In this document: positions 53,277-61,925 of the stretch, one piece after another | Layout of the letters: each line of letters opens with the position of its first letter | How positions within the stretch are numbered: the first letter of the stretch is position 1 | NCBI RefSeq assembly: GCF_004004555.2 | Contig: NZ_SACP01000004.1 | Location: 62,001 to 126,000 of the forward strand | DNA from: Methylobacterium oryzihabitans | GTDB lineage: Bacteria > Pseudomonadota > Alphaproteobacteria > Rhizobiales > Beijerinckiaceae | DNA: 64,000 nt | Direction of reading: 5' to 3' | The notes under the pieces: generated by a model | What the model saw: the letters and a program-made list of their open reading frames with translations, nothing else | Database searches by the model: none | Told to the model about the DNA's origin: nothing | Program-made: the position numbers and the translations under genes

Positions 53277-54569
53277 TCACACCAGGACCGGCTGCGCCGC
53301 CTGCTCGCCGACCCCGAACACCCGCTTGTAGCGCTCGACCTCGTCCTCGGGGCCGAGCGCCTTGGTCGGGTTGTCGGACAGCTTCACGGTCGGGCGGCCG
53401 TCGGCCGAGATGACCTTGCACACGATCGAGATCGGATCGAGGCGCCGGTCGGGGGCGAGGCCGCGGAAGTCGTTGGTCAGCAGCGTGCCCCAGCCGTAGC
53501 CGATCCGCATCCGGCCGTGGAAGCGGTGGTGGATCATCTCGATCGAATCGACGTCGAGCCCGTCGGAGAAGATCGCGAGCTTGTCCTTCGGGTTCCTGCC
53601 GTGGGCGCGCCACCACGCGATCGCCTCCTCGCCGCCCTCGATCGGGTCCTTCGAATCGATGCGGATGCCGGTCCAGTCGGCGATCCAGTCCGGCGCGCGC
53701 TCCAGGAAGCCGCTGGTGCCGTAGGTGTCGGGCAGGATCACCAGCAGGTTGCCGGCATAGTCCTCCTGCCAGTCCGACAGCACGCCGTAGGGGGCGGCGG
53801 CCAGCGCCGCGTCGGTCTCGGCCAAAGCCGCGTAGACCATCGGCAGCTCGTGGGCGTTGGTGCCGACCGCCTCGATGTCGTGGCGCAGGGCGATGAGGCA
53901 GTTCGAGGTGCCGAGGAAGTGCGGCCCCAGTCCCTCGATCATCGCCTCGACGCACCAGTCCTGCCACAGGAAGCCGTGCCGGCGCCGTGTGCCGAAATCG
54001 GCGACCGACAGGCCGGGCATGGACTTGAGGCGGGTAATCTTCTCCCACAGCCGGGTCATCGCCCGGGCGTAGAGCACCTGGAGGTCGAACTTGCCCATCC
54101 CCTTGAGCACGCCGCGCGAGCGCAGCTCGTTGAGGATGGCGAGCGCCGGCACCTCCCACATCGTGGTCTCGATCCACGGGCCGTGGAAGGTGAGCACGTA
54201 CTGCCCGTCCTGCTTCTCCAGCAGGTATTCGGGGAAGCGGAAGCTCTCGAGCCAGTCCATGAAGTCCGGCGAGAACATCTGGCGCTGACCGTAGAAGGTG
54301 TTGCCGCGCAGCCAGGTCGACTCGCCGCGGGTGAGCCGCAGCGAGCGGCAATGGTCGAGCTGCTCGCGCAGCTCGCCCTCGTCGATGAGTTCGGACAGGC
54401 GCACCCGGGCGGTGCGGTTGTGGATGCCGAAGGTGACGGCGACGTCCCGGTGACGGCGGAAGATCGTCTGCGCCATCAGGAGCTTGTAGAAGTCGGTATC
54501 GAGCACGGAGCGGATGATCGGGTCGATCTTCCAGGTGTGGTTGTAGACCCTGGTCGCCAGATCAAGCAT
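53277..54569 (-). CDS. pncB: Nicotinate phosphoribosyltransferase
   Basis: 430 residues from the ATG at 54569 (GTG alternatives exist 3 codons up). Family blocks: [20 protein letters not shown] (about 21), [17 protein letters not shown] (about 82), [17 protein letters not shown] (about 189), [11 protein letters not shown] (about 216), [20 protein letters not shown] (about 335) and [10 protein letters not shown] (about 359). It makes nicotinate mononucleotide from nicotinate and PRPP with ATP in the NAD salvage pathway. Confidence 0.94.
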   Translation of the reverse strand: MLDLATRVYNHTWKIDPIIRSVLDTDFYKLLMAQTIFRRHRDVAVTFGIHNRTARVRLSELIDEGELREQLDHCRSLRLTRGESTWLRGNTFYGQRQMFSPDFMDWLESFRFPEYLLEKQDGQYVLTFHGPWIETTMWEVPALAILNELRSRGVLKGMGKFDLQVLYARAMTRLWEKITRLKSMPGLSVADFGTRRRHGFLWQDWCVEAMIEGLGPHFLGTSNCLIALRHDIEAVGTNAHELPMVYAALAETDAALAAAPYGVLSDWQEDYAGNLLVILPDTYGTSGFLERAPDWIADWTGIRIDSKDPIEGGEEAIAWWRAHGRNPKDKLAIFSDGLDVDSIEMIHHRFHGRMRIGYGWGTLLTNDFRGLAPDRRLDPISIVCKVISADGRPTVKLSDNPTKALGPEDEVERYKRVFGVGEQAAQPVLV

Positions 54570-54629
54570 CACGCACACGTCCGCTGGTCGGGCCCGCGGC
54601 CCGCTCCGTGGCGGTCACCGCACACGGAA

Positions 54630-54658
54630 GCCCGGCCGAAGTCAAGCTTCGGCCGGGC
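54630..54658 (-). terminator. Hairpin terminator between the stress protein gene and pncB
   Basis: A perfect 12-bp stem pairs 54630-54641 with 54647-54658 around TCAAG. It lies 25 bp past the stop of the minus-strand gene at 54684 and 60 bp upstream of pncB, isolating the two genes. Only TTCC follows, so termination may be partial. Confidence 0.6.
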
Positions 54659-54683
54659 CCGGTCGGCGAGCGGGACGGGGAAC

Positions 54684-55193
54684 TCAGCGGGCCGAGAGGT
54701 CGACGGCCTTCTTCTCGGTCTTGGGCGACTCGCCGGTCACGGCGGCCTTCACGTAGCCGTAGAGGTGCAGCATCGTCGAGTTCGGGCTGTCCCAGTACTC
54801 GCCCTTCTCGGGGTGGACGCGGATCAGCGCCACCTTCGGGTCGTCCTTGCCGCCCGGGAACCAGGTCTTGAGGCTCTCGCTCCACTTGTCGTCGATCTTG
54901 GCCTTGTCGCGCACGATCTCGGCCTTGCCGGAGACCGAGACGTAGTTCTGGCTCGACGGGTCGGAATAGGCGAGGTTGATCTGGTTGTCGCGGCTGATCT
55001 CGGTGGTCACCGGGGCATCGACCTGGACGAAGAACCACAGGTCGCCGTTCTCGTCGGCGTCCTGGTTCCACATCGGGCGGCTGCGGAGCTGACCGTCGGA
55101 ATCGACCGTGGTCATCATCGCGATCTTCACGTCCTTGATGAGCGAGAAGAGCTTCTGCGCGCCCTCGTGGTCGCGGTGGCTGCCCTGGTGCAT
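54684..55193 (-). CDS. Pyridoxamine 5'-phosphate oxidase-fold general stress protein
   Basis: 169 residues from the ATG at 55193 with GGAG 10 bp ahead. The split-barrel flavin fold shows VKIAMMTTVDSDGQLRSRPM (about 22-41), DLWFFVQVDAPVTTEISRDN (about 51), VSVSGKAEIVRDKAKIDDKW (about 82) and SLKTWFPGGKDDPKVALIRV (about 104). This is the Gsp26-like group, which binds FMN, F420 or heme. A candidate EcfG-type promoter with an adjacent 14-bp tandem repeat lies upstream. Confidence 0.88.
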   Translation of the reverse strand: MHQGSHRDHEGAQKLFSLIKDVKIAMMTTVDSDGQLRSRPMWNQDADENGDLWFFVQVDAPVTTEISRDNQINLAYSDPSSQNYVSVSGKAEIVRDKAKIDDKWSESLKTWFPGGKDDPKVALIRVHPEKGEYWDSPNSTMLHLYGYVKAAVTGESPKTEKKAVDLSAR

Positions 55194-55277
55194 CGTCGTG
55201 CGTCTCCGTGGACAATCGGGAGCCGCCGGCCCCGTGGCGCGGCGGCGGGGCCGGCGGCCGGCCCGAAGTGACCTGAC

Positions 55278-55302
55278 AACGGACGACCTCGGCAATGGTT
55301 TC
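55278..55302 (-). promoter_or_regulatory. Candidate EcfG-type promoter for the stress protein gene
   Basis: On the minus strand: GAAAC (55302-55298), a 16-bp spacer, then CGTT (55281-55278), about 85 bp before the start codon. It has the same one-base difference from GGAAC as the candidate before the DUF4142 gene. The -35 lies in the first unit of the 14-bp tandem repeat. Confidence 0.42.
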
Positions 55303-55368
55303 GGTTCTCGGGTTTCGGTTCTCGGGTTTCGGTTCTCGGGTTTCGGTTCTCGTGTTCCGGTTCTCGCG
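55299..55368. repeat. 14-bp tandem repeat, five copies
   Basis: Units of TTTCGGTTCTCGGG at 55299, 55313 and 55327 are identical; those at 55341 and 55355 differ by one and four bases. The period is not a multiple of three, so it is not a coding repeat. On the minus strand each full unit carries CCGAAA preceded by GAGAA, so GAAAC-like -35 words recur every 14 bp upstream of the promoter candidate. Confidence 0.88.
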
Positions 55369-55432
55369 CGGCGAGGCGTCGTGCGCTATGGCGCGCCCCG
55401 GCGTGCCACTCCCGCGTGCCCGTGAGGCCGAG

Positions 55433-55615
55433 ATGAAGATCAGCGCGCGCAACGTCGCCGCTGGCAGCGTCCACGAGGAGCTCGACCACCACACTCCTGC
55501 GGGTCGAGATCGGCGGCGGACAGGACGTGAGTGCGGCGATCACCAACGAGGCGGTGGACGATCTCAGGCGTCAGGTCGGCCAGGCGGTGAAGGTGGCGGT
55601 CGACCGAGCGGTGGC
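55433..55615 (+). pseudogene. Frameshifted Mop/TOBE molybdate-binding protein remnant
   Basis: The ATG at 55433 (GAGG upstream) starts MKISARNVAAGSV, the classic Mop-domain N-terminus. The expected continuation TLLRVEIGGGQDVSAAITNE, then AVDDLRRQVGQAVKV, is present but in the +1 frame from about 55490. Compared with the family, about 8 bases are missing in between. The C-terminal VxxxxxVMI end is also lost (VDRAVAV, then unrelated residues). Intact Mop proteins bind molybdate or tungstate. It may be a true pseudogene or a sequencing error. Confidence 0.65.
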
Positions 55616-55787
55616 TGTTCCAGAACCACGCCACCGCTGCGGACGCCCGCCGTCCGGCGCCCGCCGAACGCATCGTCGCCGTCGAGTGCGACGAGGAGGC
55701 GCTGGATCGCCGGAGCCGACGGCCTGGATTCCCGCCGGCGCCGCCCGACATCCGCAGGCGGGCGGGGTGCGACGAGGGAGCGATGCC

Positions 55788-56801
55788 ATGCGGCCTGACC
55801 GGCGCAGCCTGATCGGCGGTCTGCTGGCGGCCGGGGCCCTCGGGCGCCCGGCCCGCGGCGCGTCCGGGCGGCGCCTGCCCGACCTGCCACGGCCGGCCTT
55901 GCGGGTGTTTCCCGCCGGGCCGCCGGCGGCGATCCTGCTCTACGCCCTGGCGCCGGACGCCCTGCTCGGCTGGCCCCGCGCCCTGCGCCCGGACGAACGG
56001 GCCTTCCTGCTGCCGGAGGTCGCCGCCCGGCCGGAACTCGGCCGGCTCACCGGGCGCGGCAACACCGCCAACCTCGAAGCGGTGCTGGCACTGAAGCCCG
56101 ACCTGATCCTCGATGCCGGCGCGACCGGCGAGACCTACCGCTCGCTGGCCGAGCGGGTCGAGGCGCAGACCGGCATCCCGTACGCGCTCCTCGACGGACG
56201 ACTGGAGAGCACGCCCGCGACCTGCCGCGCCCTCGGCCGCCTGCTCGGCCGCGAGGCCGAGGCCGCAGCGCTCGCCACAACGGCCGAAGCCACCCTGGCG
56301 ACGGTGCGCGAGCGGGTCGCCGCGGTGCCGGTGGCGGAGCGGCCGCGGGTCTACCTCGCCCGCGGGCCGCGCGGCCTGGAGACCGCCCGGGCCGGGTCGG
56401 TCAATGCCGAGACCCTGGCGCTGCTCGGCGCCGTCAACGTCGCGGGCGAGGGCGGCGGTCTCGCCCAGGTCTCGCCCGAGGACGTGCTCGCCTTCGCGCC
56501 GGAGGTCGTGGTCGCCCTCGACCCCGACTTCGCCGCCGCCGCCCGGAGCGACCCGCTGTGGCAGGGCACGCCGGCGGGCCGGGCCGGGCGGATCCACCTC
56601 GTCCCGTCGCTGCCCTTCGGCTGGGTCGACTTCCCGCCCTCGGTCAACCGGCTGCTCGGCCTATGGTGGATCGGCGCCCGGCTCTACCCGCGCCGGTTCC
56701 CGGAGGACCTGCGCGCCATCGCCCGCGACTTCCACGCCCGGTTCTACCACGTCGCGCCCGACGAGGCGGGGCTCGACCGGATCCTGGCGGGTACGCGGTG
56801 A
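55788..56801 (+). CDS. FecB-type ABC transporter substrate-binding protein
   Basis: 337 residues from the ATG at 55788 with GAGGGAG about 8 bp ahead. A twin-arginine-like leader (DRRSLIGGLLAAGALGRPA) precedes a class III binding fold with LRVFPAGPPAAILLYALAPD (about 37), LLGWPRALRPDERAF (about 59), NLEAVLALKPDLILDAG (about 89) and FGWVDFPPSVNRLLGLWWIG (about 281). Class III receptors bind siderophores, cobalamin, heme or, in MolBCA systems, molybdate/tungstate. The Mop remnant immediately upstream favours an oxyanion (inference). Confidence 0.86.
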   Translation: MRPDRRSLIGGLLAAGALGRPARGASGRRLPDLPRPALRVFPAGPPAAILLYALAPDALLGWPRALRPDERAFLLPEVAARPELGRLTGRGNTANLEAVLALKPDLILDAGATGETYRSLAERVEAQTGIPYALLDGRLESTPATCRALGRLLGREAEAAALATTAEATLATVRERVAAVPVAERPRVYLARGPRGLETARAGSVNAETLALLGAVNVAGEGGGLAQVSPEDVLAFAPEVVVALDPDFAAAARSDPLWQGTPAGRAGRIHLVPSLPFGWVDFPPSVNRLLGLWWIGARLYPRRFPEDLRAIARDFHARFYHVAPDEAGLDRILAGTR

Positions 56802-57811
56802 GCCGCCCGTCCGCCGCCGGGCCGCTCCTCGCCCTGACCCTGCTGATGCTCGGCATCGCCCTCGCCTTCGCGGTCGGCCGCTACCCGGTCGCGCCCGGCG
56901 ACGCCGCCCGGGTGCTGCTCGCCAAGCTGACCGGCGGCCCGGCGAGCGTACCTCCGGCGGTCGAGGCGGTGGTGCTGCAGATCCGCGGGCCGCGCATCGC
57001 CGCGGCGATCCTCGTCGGCAGCGCCCTCGCGGCGGCCGGGGCGGCGTTCCAGGGGCTGTTTCGCAACCCGCTGGTCTCGCCCGACATCCTCGGCGCCTCG
57101 TCAGGGGCAGCGCTCGGCGCGGTGCTCGGCATCTGGCTGTCGCTGGGCGTGCTCGGAATCGAGCTGCTCGCCTTCGCGGGCGGGCTGGCGGCGGTGGCGG
57201 CAGTCTATGCGATCGGCACCGCGCTCGGCCGGCGCGACCCGGTGCTGGTCCTGGTGCTCGCCGGCATCGTCGTCGGCTCGCTGCTGGGCGCCGGGATCGG
57301 CCTGATGAAGTTCCTCGCCGACCCCTACAACCAGTTGCCCGCGATGACGTTCTGGCTGCTCGGCAGCCTGTCGGCGATGCACGCCGCCGACCTCGTGCCG
57401 CTGCTGGTGCCGGTGGTCCTCGGCACCGGGCTGCTCCTGCTGCTGCGCTGGCGGCTCGACGTGCTGTCGCTGCCCGACGAGGAGGCGCGGTCGCTCGGCC
57501 TCGCCACCGGCCGCCTGCGCCTCGCCATCGTGGCCGCCGCGACGCTCGTCACCGCCGCGAGCGTCGCGGCTGCCGGCATCGTCGGCTGGATCGGGCTGGT
57601 GGTGCCCCACCTCGCCCGCTTCCTCGTCGGGCCGGGCTTCGGGCGCCTGCTGCCGGTCTCGGCCCTGCTCGGGGGCGCGACGCTCCTCGTCATCGACACC
57701 CTGGCGCGCACGCTCGCGCCGGTCGAGGTGCCGCTCGGCGTGCTGACCGCCCTCGTCGGCACGCCGCTGTTCCTCGTCCTCCTCGTGCGCGCCGACAGGG
57801 ACTGGCAGTGA
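56798..57811 (+). CDS. FecCD-type ABC transporter permease
   Basis: 337 residues from a GTG overlapping the binding-protein stop by 4 bp. It has about nine or ten membrane segments. Marks are RGPRIAAAILVGSALAAAGA (about 62), FQGLFRNPLVSPDILGASSG (about 83), ADPYNQLPAMTFWLLGSLSA (about 170) and GWIGLVVPHLARFLVGPGFG (about 262). It forms the channel of a BtuC/FecCD-type importer. Confidence 0.92.
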   Translation: MSRPSAAGPLLALTLLMLGIALAFAVGRYPVAPGDAARVLLAKLTGGPASVPPAVEAVVLQIRGPRIAAAILVGSALAAAGAAFQGLFRNPLVSPDILGASSGAALGAVLGIWLSLGVLGIELLAFAGGLAAVAAVYAIGTALGRRDPVLVLVLAGIVVGSLLGAGIGLMKFLADPYNQLPAMTFWLLGSLSAMHAADLVPLLVPVVLGTGLLLLLRWRLDVLSLPDEEARSLGLATGRLRLAIVAAATLVTAASVAAAGIVGWIGLVVPHLARFLVGPGFGRLLPVSALLGGATLLVIDTLARTLAPVEVPLGVLTALVGTPLFLVLLVRADRDWQ

Positions 57812-58572
57812 CGCTGCTCACCGCGACCGGCCTCGCCTTCGGCTATCGCGGCCGCGCGATCGGCCGCGGGCTCGACCTCGCGGTCGCGGGCGGCGAGGTG
57901 CTGGCGCTGCTCGGCCCCAACGGCGGCGGCAAGACCACGCTGCTGCGCACCCTGCTCGGCCTGCTGCCGCCGCTCGCCGGAACCGTCGCGGTCGCGGGCC
58001 ACCCGCTGGAGCGGCTGTCGGCGCGCGAGCGCGCCCGGCTCGTCGCCGCGGTGCCGCAGGCGGCGGGCGGGGCCTTCGCGTTCACCGCGCTCGCGGTGGT
58101 GCTGATGGGCCGCACCAGCCGGTCCGGCCTGTTCGCCGCGCCCTCGCGGGGCGACCACCGCGCCGCCGCGGCCGCCCTCGACCGGCTCGGCATCGGCCAC
58201 CTCGCGGCGCGGCCGGTCAACCGGATCTCCGGCGGCGAGCGCCAGCTCGTGCTGATCGCCCGCGCCCTGGTGCAGGAGCCGCGCCTGATCGTGCTCGACG
58301 AGCCCACCGCCAGCCTCGACTTCGGCAACCAGGGGCTGGTGATGCGCGAGATCACCCGCCTGCGCGACGCCGGCCTCGGCGTCGTCTTCACCACCCACGA
58401 TCCCAACCAGGCCGCCCGCTACGCCGACCGGGCGCTGCTGCTGCGCGCCGGGCGCACCCTGGCCCAGGGGCCGGTGGGCGAGGTTCTCGATCCGGCGCGG
58501 CTCGGCGCCCTCTACGGTGCGCCGGTCATTGAGGTTCGCGGGGACGGGGCGCGGGCCTTCCTGCCGGCATAG
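57808..58572 (+). CDS. FecE-type ABC transporter ATP-binding protein
   Basis: 254 residues from a GTG overlapping the permease stop by 4 bp. Walker A GPNGGGKTT (about 36), signature RISGGERQLVLIARAL (about 139), Walker B LIVLDEPTASLDFGNQ (about 161) and H-loop TTHDPNQA (about 193) are standard for this class. It completes a three-gene importer. It ends with a GCCGGTGCC..GCCGGTGC repeat region that may act as a terminator. Confidence 0.93.
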   Translation: MTLLTATGLAFGYRGRAIGRGLDLAVAGGEVLALLGPNGGGKTTLLRTLLGLLPPLAGTVAVAGHPLERLSARERARLVAAVPQAAGGAFAFTALAVVLMGRTSRSGLFAAPSRGDHRAAAAALDRLGIGHLAARPVNRISGGERQLVLIARALVQEPRLIVLDEPTASLDFGNQGLVMREITRLRDAGLGVVFTTHDPNQAARYADRALLLRAGRTLAQGPVGEVLDPARLGALYGAPVIEVRGDGARAFLPA

Positions 58573-58798
58573 CCGGTGCCGGCGTAGCCGGTGCACGTTA
58601 GGACACGCGCAAACCAATGACGCGCCAGGAAAATCCTCCGGTCCGGGAGAAGCGTGGCGGCACCGATGCGGGATCCAAACCGCCCCCGCCGCCGTTCCTC
58701 CGGTGAGTGCACGCGTTGAGTGCGTTTCCGGCAAACTTCCCGGGTCCTGCACCCTGGAGTTGCCGATCCCGCACCGAAGTCCGGAGTCGAGCAGGCGC

Positions 58799-60826
58799 AT
58801 GGCGAGCGAATCGCGGAACCAGGGTTCCCTCCTGCCACGGCGTCCCGCCCGGGTTCACCCGGCCGAAACGCCCGGCGACGGCGTGGCGGCGCCGCTTCTC
58901 ATCTGCGCCCTCGTGGTGGCCGGCCTGTATCTCGGCCGCGACATCCTCATCCCGATCGCCATTGCGCTGCTGCTGAGCTTCGTGCTCAGCCCGTTCATCG
59001 GCCTGTTGCGCAAGCTGAAGCTCGGCCGGCTGCTGTCGGTCGGCATCGCGGTCCTCACCACGATCGGCCTCGTGGCTTTGCTCGCCGGCATCATCGGCAT
59101 GCAGCTCGCCGACCTGTCCTCCGGCCTGCCCCGCTACCAGCGCACCGTCGAGCAGAAGGTCGAGAACCTGAAGCAGGGGCCGCTCGGCGACGCCGCCGGC
59201 TACCTGCGCAGCATCGGCCAGCGGATCCACACCGCCACCAGCGAGTCCAAGGAGGAACCGGCGGCGGCGCGCCCGAGCGAACCCGCGGGCGAGAAGCCCC
59301 TGGTGGTCGAGGTGCAGCAGCGGGCGATGACGCCGCTCGAACTCGTCGAGAAGGTGGTGGCCCCGGTCCTGTCGCCGCTCGCCACCACCGGCATCGTGTT
59401 CGTGGTGCTGATCTTCATCCTGGTGCAGCGCGAGGACCTGCGCGACCGGATGATCCGCCTCATCGGCTCCCGCGACCTGCACCGGACGACGGTGGCGATG
59501 GACGACGCAGCCCGCCGGCTCGGCCGCTTCTTCCTGGTGCAGCTCGGGCTCAATGCCGGCTTCGGCCTCGTGATCGGCACCGGGCTGTGGCTGATCGGGG
59601 TGCCGAATCCGATCCTGTGGGGCATCTTCTCCGCGCTGATGCGCTTCGTGCCCTATGTCGGGGCGTTCCTGTCGGCCCTGCTGCCGCTGGCGCTCGCCGC
59701 CGCGGTCGATCCGGGCTGGAACATGGTGCTGGCCACCGCGCTGCTGTTCATCGTGATCGAGCCGGTGGTCGGGCACTTCATCGAGCCGCTGGTCTACGGC
59801 CACTCCACCGGCCTGTCGCCGTTCGCGGTGCTGGTCGCGGCCCTGGTCTGGACCTGGCTGTGGGGCCCGGTCGGCCTGCTGCTCGCCACGCCGCTGACCG
59901 TCTGCCTCGTCGTGCTCGGCCGCCACGTCGAGGCGCTCGAATTCCTCGACGTGCTGTTCGGCGACCGGCCGGCGCTGACGCCGGTGGAGAACTTCTACCA
60001 GCGCATGCTCGCCGACGACCCGGACGAGGCGCACGAGCTCGCCGAGGCGATCCTCGCCGAATGCTCGCTGTCCTCGTACTACGACGAGGTCGCGATCAAG
60101 GGGCTCCAGCTCGCCGCCGCCGACGCCCGCCGCGGCGTGCTCACCGGCGAGCAGCTCGAGCGGATCCGCACCGCGATCTCGGGGCTGGTCCACGATCTGT
60201 CGGACCGCGACGACGTCACGCCGGATTCCACCCCGACCCTCGCGGGCCGGCTGCTGCGCCGCCCGTCCGAGGAGGTGCCCTGCGCCGCCGAGCCGGCGGT
60301 GCCCGACGCCCCGTCCCCCGAGGCCCTGCCGGAGGCGTGGCGGCGCGAGGGCGCGGTCCTGTGCGTCGCCGGGCGCGGCCCCCTCGACGAGGCCGCCTCC
60401 CTGATGATGGCGCAGATCCTCGGCAAGCATGGCCTCGGCACCCGTCTGGTGCCGTTCGAGGCGGTGTCGCGGGAGGGGATCGGATCCCTCGAGGTCGGGG
60501 ACGTCCGGATGATCTGCATCTCCTGCCTCGAGATCGTCGGCACCCCGGCGCATCTGCGCTACCTCGTCCAGCGCCTGCGCCGCCGCCTGCCGGAAGCCCG
60601 GATGCTGGTCGGCCTGTGGTCGTCGGACGACGCGGCCCTGCGCGACCCGGCCGCCCGCACGGCGCTCGGCACCGACCACACCACCACGACCCTGCGCGAG
60701 GGCGTCGAGGCCTGCCTCGCCGCAGCCCGCGACGACGCGGCCGCCGCCCCGGTCGTCCGGCCCGGGACGGCGCCCCGGCCGATCCCGGCCCAGGTCGCGG
60801 CCCTGACCGAAGGCGCCCCGGCCTGA
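58799..60826 (+). CDS. AI-2E family transporter with long C-terminal soluble extension
   Basis: 675 residues from the ATG at 58799. About eight membrane segments (38-385) carry the family layout: IPIAIALLLSFVLSPFIGLL (about 58), NPILWGIFSALMRFVPYVGA (about 264) and EPVVGHFIEPLVYGHSTGLS (about 321). The family exports autoinducer-2 or other small solutes. The last 290 residues are unusual: a helical part (400-500) and a Rossmann-like domain with VLCVAGRGPLDEAASLMMAQ (about 520) and a GTDHTTTTLREGVEACLAAA end. This suggests cytoplasmic regulation. Confidence 0.87.
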   Translation: MASESRNQGSLLPRRPARVHPAETPGDGVAAPLLICALVVAGLYLGRDILIPIAIALLLSFVLSPFIGLLRKLKLGRLLSVGIAVLTTIGLVALLAGIIGMQLADLSSGLPRYQRTVEQKVENLKQGPLGDAAGYLRSIGQRIHTATSESKEEPAAARPSEPAGEKPLVVEVQQRAMTPLELVEKVVAPVLSPLATTGIVFVVLIFILVQREDLRDRMIRLIGSRDLHRTTVAMDDAARRLGRFFLVQLGLNAGFGLVIGTGLWLIGVPNPILWGIFSALMRFVPYVGAFLSALLPLALAAAVDPGWNMVLATALLFIVIEPVVGHFIEPLVYGHSTGLSPFAVLVAALVWTWLWGPVGLLLATPLTVCLVVLGRHVEALEFLDVLFGDRPALTPVENFYQRMLADDPDEAHELAEAILAECSLSSYYDEVAIKGLQLAAADARRGVLTGEQLERIRTAISGLVHDLSDRDDVTPDSTPTLAGRLLRRPSEEVPCAAEPAVPDAPSPEALPEAWRREGAVLCVAGRGPLDEAASLMMAQILGKHGLGTRLVPFEAVSREGIGSLEVGDVRMICISCLEIVGTPAHLRYLVQRLRRRLPEARMLVGLWSSDDAALRDPAARTALGTDHTTTTLREGVEACLAAARDDAAAAPVVRPGTAPRPIPAQVAALTEGAPA

Positions 60827-61136
60827 CGCGAAAGCCGCGAGGGCAATCGGGTGAAACCCGATTGTCGATCCGTTGGGCGCGAGGAGCGCCCCGCGCAGCG
60901 GGTCCGGGAGGACGAACGTCCTCTCGGACGCAGAGCGGAGCGAAGCCAAGGTCGCGGCGACACGGCGTGTCGCGCGGCCGCCGGCGCCTGAGGCCAAGCA
61001 AGAAACCCAGGGCAATCGGGTGAACCCGATTGCCCTGGAAAGCCGCCGCCCGCGCTTGACGCGGGCGCCGCGAGGCCGTCTCGATCCCCCGGACCCCGGC
61101 CGACCGGCCGGCGAATCGGAACCCGGGACGGACTCG
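60827..61136. repeat. 310-bp gap with three nested hairpins
   Basis: It contains CAATCGGG-TGAAA-CCCGATTG (60844-60864), a GTCCGGGAGGAC-GAAC-GTCCTCTCGGAC hairpin (about 60903-60930) and a perfect 14-bp stem CCAGGGCAATCGGG / CCCGATTGCCCTGG (61007-61038, TGAA loop). The first and last share the GGCAATCGGGTGAA word. GAGCGAAGCC, a family A core word, also occurs (about 60940). No gene is seen; the hisN promoter must lie near the right end. Confidence 0.65.
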
Positions 61137-61925
61137 ATGAGCGTGGTGGATTTCGCACGGTTCGTGGACGACCTCGCGACCCAGTCGGGCGGCGCGATCC
61201 TGCCGTTCTTCCGCGCGGCGTTCTCGACCGAGGACAAGGCCCGGGGCGGCGGTGCGTTCGATCCGGTCACCGAGGCCGACCGGGCCGGCGAGACGGTGAT
61301 GCGCCGCCTCATCAAGCAGACCTTCCCGGGCCACGGCATCCTCGGCGAGGAATTCGGCACCGAGGGCGCCGACGCGGAATACGTCTGGGTGCTCGACCCG
61401 ATCGACGGCACCCGCGGCTTCATCGCCGGGCTGCCGCTGTGGGGGACGCTCATCGGCCTCACCCGCCACGGCGTGCCGTGCTACGGCCTGATGAACCAGC
61501 CCTTCACCGGCGAGCGCTTCTCCGGCGACGGCAAGTCCGCGCAGTATCGCGGGCCGCACGGCAGCCGGCGCCTGCACGCCCGCCGCAAGGCCGACCTCAA
61601 GGACGCCGTGATGGCCACCACCGACCCGCGCCTGTTCGCCGAGGGGCCGGACCGGGACGCCTACGGCCGGGTCGAGGCGGCGGTGCGCCTCGCCCGCTAC
61701 GGCACCGACTGCTACGCCTACTGCATGCTGGCGGCCGGCCAGATCGACCTCGTGGTCGAGACCGGGCTCAAGCCCTACGACATCGTGGCGATGATCCCGG
61801 TGATCGAGGGCGCCGGCGGCGTGGTGACGACCTGGGACGGCGGCCCGGCGGCCGGCGGCGGCGCCATCGTGGCGGCCGGCGACCCGCGCCTGCACGAGGC
61901 CGCCCTGAAGCTCCTCAGGCCCTGA
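61137..61925 (+). CDS. hisN: Histidinol-phosphatase, inositol-monophosphatase type
   Basis: 262 residues. Metal-site motifs: GILGEEFGTE (about 62-71), VLDPIDGTRGFIAGLPLWGT (about 83-102) and KPYDIVAMIPVIEGAGG (about 215-231). The GTRGF-IAGLPLWG variant is typical of HisN rather than SuhB. It removes phosphate from L-histidinol phosphate in histidine biosynthesis. Its 3' end overlaps the convergent lipase gene by 11 bp. Confidence 0.9.
   Translation: MSVVDFARFVDDLATQSGGAILPFFRAAFSTEDKARGGGAFDPVTEADRAGETVMRRLIKQTFPGHGILGEEFGTEGADAEYVWVLDPIDGTRGFIAGLPLWGTLIGLTRHGVPCYGLMNQPFTGERFSGDGKSAQYRGPHGSRRLHARRKADLKDAVMATTDPRLFAEGPDRDAYGRVEAAVRLARYGTDCYAYCMLAAGQIDLVVETGLKPYDIVAMIPVIEGAGGVVTTWDGGPAAGGGAIVAAGDPRLHEAALKLLRP

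Noticed and set aside
55299..55368. CRISPR-like array
   Set aside because: Units are only 14 bp and directly contiguous with no spacers, and no cas genes are present.
55527..55787. N-terminal extension of the FecB-type receptor reading through the Mop remnant
   Set aside because: The open frame continues upstream, but the leader at 55788 is a proper export signal with a ribosome site; the upstream residues belong to the Mop remnant.
55369..55787. Possible cobalamin riboswitch upstream of the FecBCD-type importer
   Set aside because: No B12-box-like conserved sequence or long structured leader could be recognised.
58598..61462. A 954-codon minus-strand frame opposite the AI-2E transporter and hisN
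   Set aside because: Antisense of two well-supported genes; low-complexity Arg/Gly/Gln/Asp product.
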